From Fluctibacter halophilus (GTDB lineage Bacteria > Pseudomonadota > Gammaproteobacteria > Enterobacterales > Alteromonadaceae): a DNA stretch of 64,000 nucleotides. Position numbers and translations under genes: made by a program. Each line of letters starts with the position of its first letter. Within the stretch, counting starts at the first letter, position 1. The notes under the pieces were generated by a model. That model did not search any database and had not been told where the DNA came from. It worked only from the letters and a program-made list of their open reading frames with translations. Positions 35,960-46,004 of the stretch are shown piece after piece. The stretch covers positions 1 to 64,000 of the forward strand of contig NZ_JAJEWP010000006.1 of the NCBI RefSeq assembly GCF_020687825.1. The letters are read 5' to 3'.

Positions 35960-38900
35960 TCAGGGAGACGCCACCTCGCAGGTATCAGACCAGGTTTGGC
36001 TGGCAAACACATAACAACCATCACGCTGACGGGACAAATCCGCCGTCTGCCCACCGCTGCCAGTGTTTGCATCATTGAATATCAGGTTGGCAGAGCGCAC
36101 ACCGTCAGGCATCTGAAAAAAGAACCAGCCCCCTGCCAACGCCGTCATCACTTCACCGGGCCAGGCGGTGCCAGCAACGCTACCCGCATTCCAATAGTGG
36201 ATATGAATGTCATTGCTCCAGTCCGCCGGTTTTTGAAAGTACACGCGCAATCCAGGCAAACTGCATGAATCACTCCAGCTCGCTAACCCGATGTCGTAAC
36301 AACCATCCCCCTGACGGTACAAATCGGTGGTCTGTTGCCCCTGACCGTCGTTAAAAATCAGGTTGCTTTGGTCAACCCCGTTGGGCAGTTGCAACTGATA
36401 CCAATCATCGCCAAGGGCGGCCATCGGGGCACCAGGCCAGCCAACCGAAGCTTCCACCGGGGATGTGTTCCAGTAGTACAGGTTCACGGTACTCCAGTCA
36501 GCGGGCTTTTTCACATTCACCACCATACCGGGCTGATTACTCGTACCCGCCTGAGGGTTACAGGGATAATCGCCCTGCAGTGCGCCCTGAGGCTTGACCA
36601 ATACGGTCGCTGTGTGCGCCGGTACGGTGTAGGTTTCGTGATCAATCAACACGCCCTGCTGGGCACTGTCTGACGACACCGCCAGTAATGGATGCAGTGA
36701 GCTTCCGGCCGTACCCGGCACGGTGATCTGCAGCGCCTGATCATCGGCATTGAACAGCACCAACAGGCCGTCAACCTGAGGATCAAGATCGACACCACTG
36801 CACTGGCCGTCACTCAATGTCATCGCGATCAGTCCCGGTGTCTGAGCCGCGCCGGTGTTGTGAAAGGCCAGACGCGTGTGCACGTAGTCGGCATCGGACA
36901 ATCTGAACAGTGGGCTTGAATAGCGCACCTTGAGCTGCTCAATGAACAGATCATGGGCACGCTGCTGGTGCGCAGGCGTGACCACAATGTTGCCGTTGGC
37001 AATGATGTCACTCATGGTTTGCCAGCGTACCTGATTGTCCTGCGCCAGCGGCAAACCGGCGGCCCACTGATTGTCCTGGGCACTGAAATCGACACGGTTA
37101 AACCAGTCACCGGAGTTGTAGGAGTTACGGTCCAGCGACTTGCTGCGCAACAGATCGGTGCCCATCTGATAGAACGGCACCCCTTGGCCGTAGTTGATCA
37201 ACGCGGTACTGAGCATATGCACCCGCACCCGGTCATCCATACTCATGCTGTCGGGCAGCTTGGCCTGGGTATTGTCCCACAGGGTTTCGTTGTCGTGCTT
37301 ATCCACGTAGTTAACCGACTCCTGCGGATCCAGGGTATAACCCACACCGCCGTAGCTGACACCGGTGTTAGCATTGCCACTGTGGTCAATAAACGGATAG
37401 GTTTGCAAATTTCCGGCCAGGCCGATGCGGATACGATCGGCCTGATCATTCACCCCGCCGCCACTGACGTAACCGTTGGAAAACAGTTCGTTGCCGCTGG
37501 TCCAGCCCTGGGCCCGCCCGCTGTCTGTGAAATTACCGCCCCGAACGGCACTGCGCAGACGATCATTGAACGTGCCAATGTCGGTGCCGGCCATATTGAA
37601 CTGGGTGGCCTGTTCAAAGCGCTGGTTACCAGCCACTTCGCCGAAATCCCAACCCTCACCGTACAAATAGACATTGGCGCCATCAACGCCGTCTTCGGCC
37701 AGGGTCAATTCTGCGAGCGCCGCTTGGGCGGCCAACATCGCCGACTTGGGAATGTGGCCCATCAAATCAAACCGGAACGCGTCAATTTTGTAGTAGCGCG
37801 CCCAATGCACCAGGGTATCCACCATCAGTTTTTCCATCATGCGATGCTCGGTGGCGGTATTGTCACAACAGGTACTGTTTTCAACCGCACCGCTGATCGG
37901 ATTGAGGCGGTGATAATAGCCCGGCACCGTTTTGTCCAGCACGGAATTGGACCATAAACCCGAGGCTGAGGTGTGGTTGTAGACCACATCCATCACCACT
38001 TTCAGGCCAATTTCATCCAGTGCCTTAACCATCTGGCGGAACTCCAGAATTCGCGTGATGCCGTCAGGTGACGTGGCATAACTGCCCTCCGGGGCATTGA
38101 AATGAAACGGATCGTATCCCCAGTTAAAACTGTCGAGGTTGACCATTGCCCCGACAAGGGCCTGGATATCCTCAGTGCCGGCGTCGGTATCTCGCAACGC
38201 CTGCAACACGTCAACGATGGGGGTTTCCCCGTAGGTGTCACAGCGAGACTGTACGACGTCATCTGTCGACAGGCTGCACAGGCGACTGAACGGGTCGGCA
38301 ATATCGACCCGATGATCAGGGTTCTCATCCACCGACGAAATATCAAACACCGGCAATAGATGAAAGTGACTCAATCCGGCCTGTTGCAGACGTTTGAGAT
38401 GGGCCATCCCCAATGACAACGCAGCGCCGTTTTCACCATTATGGGTAAAGGCGGTGTATTTGCCCCGATCCGCGACCGGTACACTGGTGTCGTGCTGGGA
38501 GAAATCGCGCACATGACCTTCGTACAAGGTGATGTCCTGTGCCGACGGCAGTGCCTTATTGATTGACCACCAATCGGTGGGTGCCAAAGTACTGTCACTG
38601 CTGGTCATGTCGACAAACTGGCTGAAGCTGCTGTTAGCCGACAAGGTCACCGAATACGGGTCGGTGACTTCATAAAACTCAATGCTGTTGGAAACGGGGT
38701 GATAAACGGTCAGGGCAAAGCGGTAATACTGGCGATCCCAATCCGCGCTACCGTTAAAGGTGTAAGCCCCCTGAGAAACCGCATCGGCGCTGTGGCGGGC
38801 CAGTTCATTGCCGTCGCTATCGTAACGCACCAGTTCCACCGATTGCGCCGTTGGTGCCCACAACGTAACCGACGGCACCCCTTCGGCATACTGCACACCA

Positions 38901-41900
38901 AGGTTACCGTCATAGGCAAACAACGTATCCAGTGCACCTGCACGCTGCACACGGGTTGCCTCGAGCAGATTGCCGCTGCTGTCAAAAGCCGCCGCCACCA
39001 GTTGTGCCTGAGCCAGCGTGCCATTTTGTGTGGTATCGCTTAACTGGAAAGACGCCCAACCCGCCAGGTGTGGGTAGCGTTCCTGCAATGCAACGGACAG
39101 ACTGCCGCTGTTGGTCAGCGACACATAGCCATCTTCTCCCACCATCGCACCGGCTTCGACATCCAATGTCGCGTTCATCGCATAGTACAGGCGATATTGA
39201 CTGGCGCGGCTGTCTGCCACCTGCCAGGCCAGTGTCTCGCCGCTCAGCCAATGGGCGGCCTGATTGACAATCTCCACCCCACTGTCGCTTGGCACCAGAC
39301 ACGACTGACGCCAGCGGTCACCAAATTCTCCGTAACACCCGCCGTTTTCACGGTATAAATCGGCGGTTTGATTGCCTTGCCCATCATTGAAAATCAGATT
39401 GGCGGCAGTCACGCCCTGGGCGAAGGTATAGCTGTACCAGCCTTCACCCAGAGACACCATTGGCAGGCCCGGCCATGAAGGCGCATCCGGGGCATTGAAG
39501 AAATACACATTGAGTGCACTGCCCCAATGATCCGGCTTGTAGAAATAAACGGTCATGCCCGGTTGCGGTGCTTCGCAGGTATCTGTCCAGCCTCCCTCCA
39601 GGGTGTAGCAACCATCGCCGCTGCGTGACAAATCTGCCGTCTGTGGCTGGCCTGCATTGTTAAAAATAATGTTGGATGCCTGTACGCCATCGGGCAATTG
39701 ATAGCTAAACCAGTCATCGCCCAGAGCCGTCATTGCCTCACCCGGCCATCCCACACTGGCGACATCATAAGGCGATGTAGACCAATAGTAGGCGTGGGCG
39801 TTGGACCAGGCCGCTGGCTTCTTGAAATACACCGTATAGCCGGGGATTGGGCAACTGTCGGCCCAACTGTTGCTGTCAAGGTCGTAACAGCCGTCACCCT
39901 CGCGATACAGATCACCGGTCTGATGTCCGTTGCTGCCGTCGGTTTTATCATTGATCACCAGATTGGTTGCCGTCACACCGTCCGGGAGCTGAAAGGCGTA
40001 CCAATCATTACCCAACGCCGACATCTCTTCGCCGGGCCAGGTCGATGCCCCGCCATCGTACCAGTAGTGCACATTCGGCACGTTCCAGTCTAACGGGCGA
40101 CGGAAGTATACTGTCATGCCTTGTGGCAACACATCGGTGACGCAGCTGTCCTGCCAATTCCCACCGACATAGCACCCGTTCTGCGTACGGTAAAGATCAC
40201 CGGTCTGGTTACCCTGTCCATCGTGGAACAACAGATTGGCACTGTCGCCATTGAGGGGAAACTGGTAGCTGTACCAATCATTGCCCTCATCGGTCATTTC
40301 GATACCCGGCCAGTTGGTTCCTGCCACCGGCTCACTGTTCCAGTAATGGATGTACAGGGTTTCAGCCCAGGTGGCAGGGCGTTTAAACAACACCTTGATC
40401 CCCGCAACCGGTGGCGTGCAATCGCTCAACCAGGCCTGTTCGACATAGCAGCCATCACCCTCGCGGTACAAATCGGTGGTTTGCTGACTACCGTCATTGA
40501 AAATCAGATTGGCCGCGTTGACGTCATTGTCAAACTGGAAACGGTACCAGCGCTCACCAATCAGGGTCATGGGTTGCCCCGGCCAGTCGGTCGCCGACTG
40601 ACCCGGCGTATTAAACCAATACACATTAACATCGCTGCCCCAATCTGCCGGTGCCTGGAAATACACGGTCATGCCCGGCTCAGGGATGTCACAGCTGTCC
40701 TGCCATGCCTGCTCGACATAGCAACCATCCCCCTGACGGAACAGGTCTGCGGTTTGCTGGCTGCCGTCATTGAAAATCAGATTGGCCTGGCCAACACCGT
40801 CGTCAAAGGTAAATTGATACCAGTCATCGATGACGGGGGTCATGGCAACGCCGGGCCACTGGACGTCAGCCTGCGGCGCACTGCCAAACCAATAGATGTT
40901 CACCTCGTCACCCCAGTCTGACGGCTTTTTGAAGTACACCGTCATGCCTTTCACCAGCCCTTTAGTGACGGTTACTTGTGCGCTGTTACTGGCTTGGCCA
41001 TAGCCATCCACGGTGGCATAGAAAGTGATCTGACTGTCATCAGGCAGCATGGATACATCGGCGAACACCCGATAGTCCGCCGTCAGATCGGTACCCAGTG
41101 GCTGAAGAGGGCCATCACCCACCTGCATGGAAAAGTGAACCCGGTACAAGGGAACCGGCGAATCATCACCACCGCTCAGTTGTGCTTGCACGTCAACAAG
41201 ACCATTGACCAAATCGCCTTCGGATACATTGGCAAAACTCACCGTTGGCAAATTTTGCGGCAACGCCAGCACCTGATTGGACAGATAGACCCTGGCACTC
41301 AGACCCGGTACTTCCAGCTCCATCTCTGCGCCCTTGATTGCGGGCTGGTTGCGTGCCATCGATGGCCACACCTGATTGTAGTGGCTGGATAAAGCAGGCA
41401 GGGTCAGCGACTGAGGGTCGGTCGACGTATTGATGGCAATCACCGCCTCACGCGCTTCGCCGGGAAGAATGCGGGAGGTGACGAACAGTCCCGGTGTTGA
41501 CTGGCTGTAACGCACAATCTGCGTACCACGACGCAATGCCTTGACTTGCTTTTTGATCCGCGCCAGGTTGCGCAGATGATTGTACAGTGGGTGACGGCGG
41601 TCAAAGTTATCATCTGCCGTTGTTGCCTCAGTACCCAGCAAGTCGTTGTCGTTGTAGCTGGCAACGCTGGACGGCATCATGTCTTCACGGGCCTCGGCAT
41701 CGCCACCATCCCCCGTGAAGCCCTGCTCATCACCGTAGTAAATCACCGGCACACCTCGACTAAAGAACATCAGGGTTTGCGCCAGTTTGGCGCGCGCCAG
41801 CTTCTCTACCTCGCTGATCGGCATCTGATCGATGAAGTGACCAATGCGACCCACATCGTGGTTGCTGACAAAATTCATCAGGTGATTGGCCTGGGTATCC

Positions 41901-42991
41901 GCATCCAGATACCCATCGTCCTGGGAAAACACCCAGGCCAGGCGGTCAGTGCCCTGGTAGTCACTGACTACGTCTTTGAACGCATAGTACAAGCCAAAAT
42001 CCAACACCGATGGGAAGGTGGCTTCCCGGGTAAACGTCGACAAACGCGCCGGAGCGCCATCGAACACTTCGCCAAAAATGAAAAAATCGTTGATACCCTG
42101 CGCTTCGGCGTGGGCCTGTATGGCCGGAACCCATTGCTGCCACAAGCCGACGTCAACGTGTTTTATGGTGTCGACGCGGAACCCGTCGATCCCAAAGTCG
42201 GTGATCCAGCCTTTGAAAATATCAATCATGCCGGCGATGACCGTCGGATTTGCGGTATCCAGATCGTCCAGCCCGAAGAAGTCACCGTTCAGGGATGACT
42301 CGCCATCAAAGGTACTGTCGCCCTGATTATGGTAGTACGCCGGATCGTTCAGCCAGGCCGGCGACTTAACAGCCTCTTCTCCGGCGGGGATAAACGGCGT
42401 GTAAGGTGTCGTTTGTGCTTCGGCAACGGTTTTGTACGGACAGGAGGACAACCCCTCAAGCAACGCGCCGCTGGCATCGTGACATTCACTGAACTTGATC
42501 ACGTCTGCGGTATGGTTAATCACCACATCCAAAAACACCTTCATCTTATAAGCGTGGGCGCGGGAGACAAACGTGTGCAAATCGTCGTTGCTGCCCCAAT
42601 GGGGGTCTACCTGCGTGTAGTCAGTGGCCCAATAACCATGATAGCCGGCACTTTGCCCTTGCACGGGCTTGTTCACAAACGGCGGACTGATCCAGACGGC
42701 CGTCACGCCGAGGGTTTTCAGGTACGGTAGTTTCGCGGTCAGACCGGCCAGGTCTCCGCCGTGATAAAAGCGGCTGTCAGTGGCATCAAAGCCATGCTGG
42801 TATTTACCACCATTGATGCCACCGGTGTCATTGGTGTTATCTCCGTTGGCAAACCGATCAGGAATGACAAAATAAAACACCTGGTCCTGAATGACATCGC
42901 CCGCAGAAGATTGCGGTTGTGCTGCCAGTGAAAGTGAACTGACTCCCAGCATGACCATGCTGAAAATCCAACCTTGAATTACCCTGTTCAT
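35960..42991 (-). CDS. Giant secreted amylopullulanase, two GH13 domains and eight starch-binding modules
   Basis: Start at 42991 (MNRVIQGWIF), with GAGGGA upstream and a signal peptide of about 24 residues; the longer frame adds 22 residues before it. The protein has 2343 residues. GH13 domain 1 (about 33-575) is amylase-like, with nucleophile GFRVDTIKH, acid/base FIFGEVFDG and FVSNHDVGR. An Ig-like linker follows (about 580-680). Six CBM25/26-like modules start at residues 682, 773, 864, 958, 1051 and 1145. The pullulanase part (about 1238-2150) has a CBM48-like region, then FRFDLMGHIP, YLYGEGWDF and VDKHDNETLW. Two more modules start at 2155 and 2247. Both catalytic sites look intact, so it should cut alpha-1,4 and alpha-1,6 bonds outside the cell. 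Confidence 0.93.
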   Translation of the reverse strand: MNRVIQGWIFSMVMLGVSSLSLAAQPQSSAGDVIQDQVFYFVIPDRFANGDNTNDTGGINGGKYQHGFDATDSRFYHGGDLAGLTAKLPYLKTLGVTAVWISPPFVNKPVQGQSAGYHGYWATDYTQVDPHWGSNDDLHTFVSRAHAYKMKVFLDVVINHTADVIKFSECHDASGALLEGLSSCPYKTVAEAQTTPYTPFIPAGEEAVKSPAWLNDPAYYHNQGDSTFDGESSLNGDFFGLDDLDTANPTVIAGMIDIFKGWITDFGIDGFRVDTIKHVDVGLWQQWVPAIQAHAEAQGINDFFIFGEVFDGAPARLSTFTREATFPSVLDFGLYYAFKDVVSDYQGTDRLAWVFSQDDGYLDADTQANHLMNFVSNHDVGRIGHFIDQMPISEVEKLARAKLAQTLMFFSRGVPVIYYGDEQGFTGDGGDAEAREDMMPSSVASYNDNDLLGTEATTADDNFDRRHPLYNHLRNLARIKKQVKALRRGTQIVRYSQSTPGLFVTSRILPGEAREAVIAINTSTDPQSLTLPALSSHYNQVWPSMARNQPAIKGAEMELEVPGLSARVYLSNQVLALPQNLPTVSFANVSEGDLVNGLVDVQAQLSGGDDSPVPLYRVHFSMQVGDGPLQPLGTDLTADYRVFADVSMLPDDSQITFYATVDGYGQASNSAQVTVTKGLVKGMTVYFKKPSDWGDEVNIYWFGSAPQADVQWPGVAMTPVIDDWYQFTFDDGVGQANLIFNDGSQQTADLFRQGDGCYVEQAWQDSCDIPEPGMTVYFQAPADWGSDVNVYWFNTPGQSATDWPGQPMTLIGERWYRFQFDNDVNAANLIFNDGSQQTTDLYREGDGCYVEQAWLSDCTPPVAGIKVLFKRPATWAETLYIHYWNSEPVAGTNWPGIEMTDEGNDWYSYQFPLNGDSANLLFHDGQGNQTGDLYRTQNGCYVGGNWQDSCVTDVLPQGMTVYFRRPLDWNVPNVHYWYDGGASTWPGEEMSALGNDWYAFQLPDGVTATNLVINDKTDGSNGHQTGDLYREGDGCYDLDSNSWADSCPIPGYTVYFKKPAAWSNAHAYYWSTSPYDVASVGWPGEAMTALGDDWFSYQLPDGVQASNIIFNNAGQPQTADLSRSGDGCYTLEGGWTDTCEAPQPGMTVYFYKPDHWGSALNVYFFNAPDAPSWPGLPMVSLGEGWYSYTFAQGVTAANLIFNDGQGNQTADLYRENGGCYGEFGDRWRQSCLVPSDSGVEIVNQAAHWLSGETLAWQVADSRASQYRLYYAMNATLDVEAGAMVGEDGYVSLTNSGSLSVALQERYPHLAGWASFQLSDTTQNGTLAQAQLVAAAFDSSGNLLEATRVQRAGALDTLFAYDGNLGVQYAEGVPSVTLWAPTAQSVELVRYDSDGNELARHSADAVSQGAYTFNGSADWDRQYYRFALTVYHPVSNSIEFYEVTDPYSVTLSANSSFSQFVDMTSSDSTLAPTDWWSINKALPSAQDITLYEGHVRDFSQHDTSVPVADRGKYTAFTHNGENGAALSLGMAHLKRLQQAGLSHFHLLPVFDISSVDENPDHRVDIADPFSRLCSLSTDDVVQSRCDTYGETPIVDVLQALRDTDAGTEDIQALVGAMVNLDSFNWGYDPFHFNAPEGSYATSPDGITRILEFRQMVKALDEIGLKVVMDVVYNHTSASGLWSNSVLDKTVPGYYHRLNPISGAVENSTCCDNTATEHRMMEKLMVDTLVHWARYYKIDAFRFDLMGHIPKSAMLAAQAALAELTLAEDGVDGANVYLYGEGWDFGEVAGNQRFEQATQFNMAGTDIGTFNDRLRSAVRGGNFTDSGRAQGWTSGNELFSNGYVSGGGVNDQADRIRIGLAGNLQTYPFIDHSGNANTGVSYGGVGYTLDPQESVNYVDKHDNETLWDNTQAKLPDSMSMDDRVRVHMLSTALINYGQGVPFYQMGTDLLRSKSLDRNSYNSGDWFNRVDFSAQDNQWAAGLPLAQDNQVRWQTMSDIIANGNIVVTPAHQQRAHDLFIEQLKVRYSSPLFRLSDADYVHTRLAFHNTGAAQTPGLIAMTLSDGQCSGVDLDPQVDGLLVLFNADDQALQITVPGTAGSSLHPLLAVSSDSAQQGVLIDHETYTVPAHTATVLVKPQGALQGDYPCNPQAGTSNQPGMVVNVKKPADWSTVNLYYWNTSPVEASVGWPGAPMAALGDDWYQLQLPNGVDQSNLIFNDGQGQQTTDLYRQGDGCYDIGLASWSDSCSLPGLRVYFQKPADWSNDIHIHYWNAGSVAGTAWPGEVMTALAGGWFFFQMPDGVRSANLIFNDANTGSGGQTADLSRQRDGCYVFASQTWSDTCEVASP
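35963..36529 (-). repeat. Two C-terminal CBM25/26-like modules
   Basis: Module 7 spans 36529-36254 and module 8 spans 36253-35963. Each opens with a G-[ML]-x-V-x-[FV]-x-KPADW pattern, contains WPG and NLIFNDG-type or NLIFNDA-type cores, and ends with a cysteine pair (GCY and SDSC or SDTC). Confidence 0.8.
39293..40948 (-). repeat. Six tandem CBM25/26-like modules
   Basis: Module starts on the minus strand are 40948, 40675, 40402, 40120, 39841 and 39559, with lengths of 91, 91, 94, 93, 94 and about 89 residues. All share an opening like GMTVYFKKPSDW, the WPG turn, a NLIFND-like strand, QTxDLxR, and a terminal cysteine pair. Binding aromatic residues (YW, WY) are kept throughout. Confidence 0.85.
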
Positions 42992-43077
42992 GTGTCCCTC
43001 GCTCATCCGAAGATGTGGCCTGTACATGGCGAAAAAGCGGAACGGAACAGCGCACATCCGGCCAACTTTTAACCAAC

Positions 43078-43095
43078 ATAAAATTTACATTTTAT
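43078..43095. promoter_or_regulatory. AT-rich perfect dyad upstream of the amylopullulanase gene
   Basis: ATAAAAT and ATTTTAT are perfect 7-base arms around TTAC, centred about 95 bases upstream of the start codon in the AT-rich 291-base gap before recJ. A candidate operator; no nearby regulator gene is evident. Confidence 0.4.
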
Positions 43096-43282
43096 TTACC
43101 GCACGGGGCCGGGAACAAGTGAAAAGGCGTGTCAGAGACTTTTACACCGCCTCACGCCTTATTCGTTTAAGAAAATATTTAAACTATATTTTTCAGTTAG
43201 TTACAAAATAACGAAGGGTAAAAATAGTACGCCAACATAGCGCAATGAATACGAATGCAAAGGCTAAACCGGCCCGTCAGGA

Positions 43283-45007
43283 TCAGGCCGGTTCCAAGGC
43301 TTCGACCAACAATTGGACGCTGATCCGGCCGCGAAATTCGTTGATGTCCAGCTTGTAGGCCATGCGTGCCTGTTGACGGGTTGGGTCAGGCCAGCGACTC
43401 AGATCGACATTGAAGGCGATGGCATCGAGCAACTTCCCATCGGGTTGCTTGAGCAACATTTTGAGGTGTTTCTGGCCCACAATCCGTTGCTCCAGCAGGG
43501 TAAAGGTGCCGTCAAAACGAGGCTCCGGGAATTGCTGTCCCCAAGGGCCAAGTGCCTGCAATTGCTGGGCAAAATCGAGGGTCATATCCAGTGCCGGTAA
43601 CTCGCCGTCACTCAGCACCTGACCGTGCAACGGTTTGCCCGCCATCCACTGTTCGACCGTGCGGTTGAACAAGGTCTGAAAAGCCTCTAGGTGGGCAACA
43701 GGCAAGCTTAATCCCGCGGCCATGGCATGACCGCCAAATTTGTCCATCAGGCCGGGCTGGCGCCGGTCAATTTCATCCAAAACATCGCGGATGTGCAGAC
43801 CTTCCACCGAGCGGGCTGAGCCTTTCAGGGTCATGTCGTCCTGATGGGCAAAAGCGATGGTCGGACGGTGATAACGATCTTTGATCCTGCCGGCCAGAAT
43901 ACCGATGACCCCCTGGTGGAAATCCGGCTGATACAGCACCATGCCATAGGGTAGATCGCTTTCATCCAATACCAGTTGCTCAAGCTGCTCAATTGCCTGC
44001 GCCTGCATGCTGGATTCAATCTCCCGTCGCTCGCGGTTCAGACTGTCGAGTTGTACGGCCATTTCCCGGGCAACGCCTTCATTAGGACTGAGCAGGCACT
44101 CGATGCCCAATGACATATCATCCAAACGCCCGGCGGCGTTTAAACGGGGACCCAGCACGAAGCCCAGATCGCTGGACTGGATTCGCGCCAACGACTTTCT
44201 GGCAACCTCCAACATGGCCCGAATACCCGGCCGACAACGACCGCTTCTGATCCGTTGTAAGCCCTGATAAACCAACACACGGTTGTTGTGATCCAACGGC
44301 ACGACATCCGCCACTGTGCCCAACGCAACAATGTCCAGCAGGTCAGCAAGGTTTGGCACCGCGATACTGTTTTGGCTAAACCAATCACGGCCTTTTAAGG
44401 CATGACGCAATGCCAGCATCACATAAAAGGCGACGCCAACACCGGCCAAAGCCTTGGAAGGGAATTCACAGCCGGGTTGATTAGGATTCACAATCGCCGC
44501 CGCATCCGGCACGCTGTCACCGGGCAAATGGTGGTCGGTGACGATCACGTCAATGCCCTGTTGTCGGGCGCGCTCTACCCCAGCGTGGCAGGCAATGCCA
44601 TTGTCGACGGTCATGATAAGGTTGGCACCCTGCTGAGCTGCAACATCGACAATTTCGGGGCTCAATCCATAGCCGAAGTCGAACCGGTTCGGTACCAGGT
44701 AACTGTGCTTTTTACTGCCCATCTGGGTCAGTGCCAACATCACCAGGGCAACACTGGTTGCGCCATCCGCGTCGAAATCACCGATCACAATGATGTGTTG
44801 CTGACGGGCAATGGCATCCGCTAACAACTCAACCGCAACATCGATCCCCCGTAAGCGATCAAAATGGACCAGTTGTTGGGCGGAAAGATCCAGCTGTTGG
44901 TTATCTTGCACGCCTCGATTAGCAAGGATCTGGCGCAGTAGCGGATGCTCAACAGAGGTCAGGTGACCGGCATCCTGAGCAGGTCGGCGAACGATTTCTA
45001 AAGGCAT
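43283..45007 (-). CDS. recJ: Single-stranded-DNA exonuclease RecJ
   Basis: 574 residues. DHH-family motifs: GDFDADGATSVALV, MTVDNGIACH, VTDHHLPGD and LGPRLNAAGRLDDM, followed by the DHHA1 region (GSARSVEGLHIRDVL, DKFGGHAMAAGLSL) and an OB-fold. It degrades single-stranded DNA 5' to 3' in recombination and mismatch repair. It follows dsbC, a conserved pairing in gammaproteobacteria. Confidence 0.97.
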   Translation of the reverse strand: MPLEIVRRPAQDAGHLTSVEHPLLRQILANRGVQDNQQLDLSAQQLVHFDRLRGIDVAVELLADAIARQQHIIVIGDFDADGATSVALVMLALTQMGSKKHSYLVPNRFDFGYGLSPEIVDVAAQQGANLIMTVDNGIACHAGVERARQQGIDVIVTDHHLPGDSVPDAAAIVNPNQPGCEFPSKALAGVGVAFYVMLALRHALKGRDWFSQNSIAVPNLADLLDIVALGTVADVVPLDHNNRVLVYQGLQRIRSGRCRPGIRAMLEVARKSLARIQSSDLGFVLGPRLNAAGRLDDMSLGIECLLSPNEGVAREMAVQLDSLNRERREIESSMQAQAIEQLEQLVLDESDLPYGMVLYQPDFHQGVIGILAGRIKDRYHRPTIAFAHQDDMTLKGSARSVEGLHIRDVLDEIDRRQPGLMDKFGGHAMAAGLSLPVAHLEAFQTLFNRTVEQWMAGKPLHGQVLSDGELPALDMTLDFAQQLQALGPWGQQFPEPRFDGTFTLLEQRIVGQKHLKMLLKQPDGKLLDAIAFNVDLSRWPDPTRQQARMAYKLDINEFRGRISVQLLVEALEPA

Positions 45008-45024
45008 TGGCAGTCAAAGGCAAA

Positions 45025-45046
45025 GACGCGGCAACAATGCCGCGTC
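45025..45046 (-). terminator. GC-rich hairpin between dsbC and recJ
   Basis: GACGCGGC/GCCGCGTC perfect 8-base stem with a six-base loop. On the transcribed minus strand it lies between dsbC and recJ and is followed by TTTGCCTTTG, a weak tail, so partial termination or mRNA stabilisation is more likely than a full stop. Confidence 0.5.
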
Positions 45047-45053
45047 AGGTTAA

Positions 45054-45767
45054 TCAGATGTTTTCCAGGGTTTTGGCCAGAATAGCGGCCGGTTGGTACC
45101 CACCGATCAGATGGCCGTTGGGCAAAATGATGTACGGTGTACCATTAACGCCAACACTTTGGGCAAACTCATATTGCTCGGCAATATTGTTCTTACATTC
45201 ATGTTGCTCAACTTTGCTGCCACGCTTGGCATCGGTCATCGCTTGTTGCGGATCCTTGGCACACCACACAGACACCATATTGTGGTAGGTTTCGCTGTTC
45301 ACACCGGCACGGGGAAAAGCGAGATAACGCACGGTGATACCCTGGTCGTTGTATTTACCAATTTCTTCATGCAATTGACGGCAATAACCACAGGTGATGT
45401 CAGTAAACACATCCACCACGTATTTTTCGTTTTCAGCCTTGAAAACAATGCCGTCGTCAACGAACGCTTTGAGCCCTTCAACACGCATTTTACTGATTGC
45501 GGATTCGGTTTCGTTGCGCATGCCGGCATCGAGATTAAAAATTCTTCCCTGCATGAAATACTTGCCATCGGCAGTGGTATAAAACAAACCACGATTGGTG
45601 GTCAGTTGCAGTAATCCGGGCACCGGAGAATCGGCCACAGCGGTGACATCCAGGCCTAACATATTTTCGATTTTGGTCTTCACAGAACCGGTGGATTCGA
45701 CCGCCGCCATTGCGCCGGCGGAAACCGCAACCAGTGTCGCTGCAAACATTGAGACAACTCGCTTCAT
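45054..45767 (-). CDS. dsbC: Periplasmic disulfide isomerase DsbC
   Basis: Start placed at 45767 (MKRVVSMFAATLVAVSAGAM), which begins the signal peptide; the longer frame adds 51 unrelated residues. The protein has 237 residues. The dimerisation domain is followed by a thioredoxin fold with active site ITCGYCRQLH, the cis-proline segment GVNGTPYIILPNG and a second cysteine pair (VWCAKD, EHECKNN). It reshuffles wrong disulphides in the periplasm. Confidence 0.96.
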   Translation of the reverse strand: MKRVVSMFAATLVAVSAGAMAAVESTGSVKTKIENMLGLDVTAVADSPVPGLLQLTTNRGLFYTTADGKYFMQGRIFNLDAGMRNETESAISKMRVEGLKAFVDDGIVFKAENEKYVVDVFTDITCGYCRQLHEEIGKYNDQGITVRYLAFPRAGVNSETYHNMVSVWCAKDPQQAMTDAKRGSKVEQHECKNNIAEQYEFAQSVGVNGTPYIILPNGHLIGGYQPAAILAKTLENI

Positions 45768-46004
45768 ATTCCTTCCATCAAAATAACACTGTCCTATTGG
45801 ACCGTCGGGTAAGGGGTTTTGTTTCATAGCCACCCAGTGTATCGAACTTTGACAGCATGGGACAGGCCATTGGTCGTGGTTATCCATACATCCGTATCGT
45901 TCCCCCCGGCATTGCCACAAGGTTCCAATTGCAGGATACTGGGATACGGCAAGGCAGTTTCGTCGTGCCGACCGAGGGACGCAGTGAGAAGGACGATTAG
46001 CGCG

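Noticed and set aside
35963-40948. CRISPR-like or satellite DNA repeats
   Set aside because: The periodicity of about 273-282 bases is entirely explained by in-frame protein modules.
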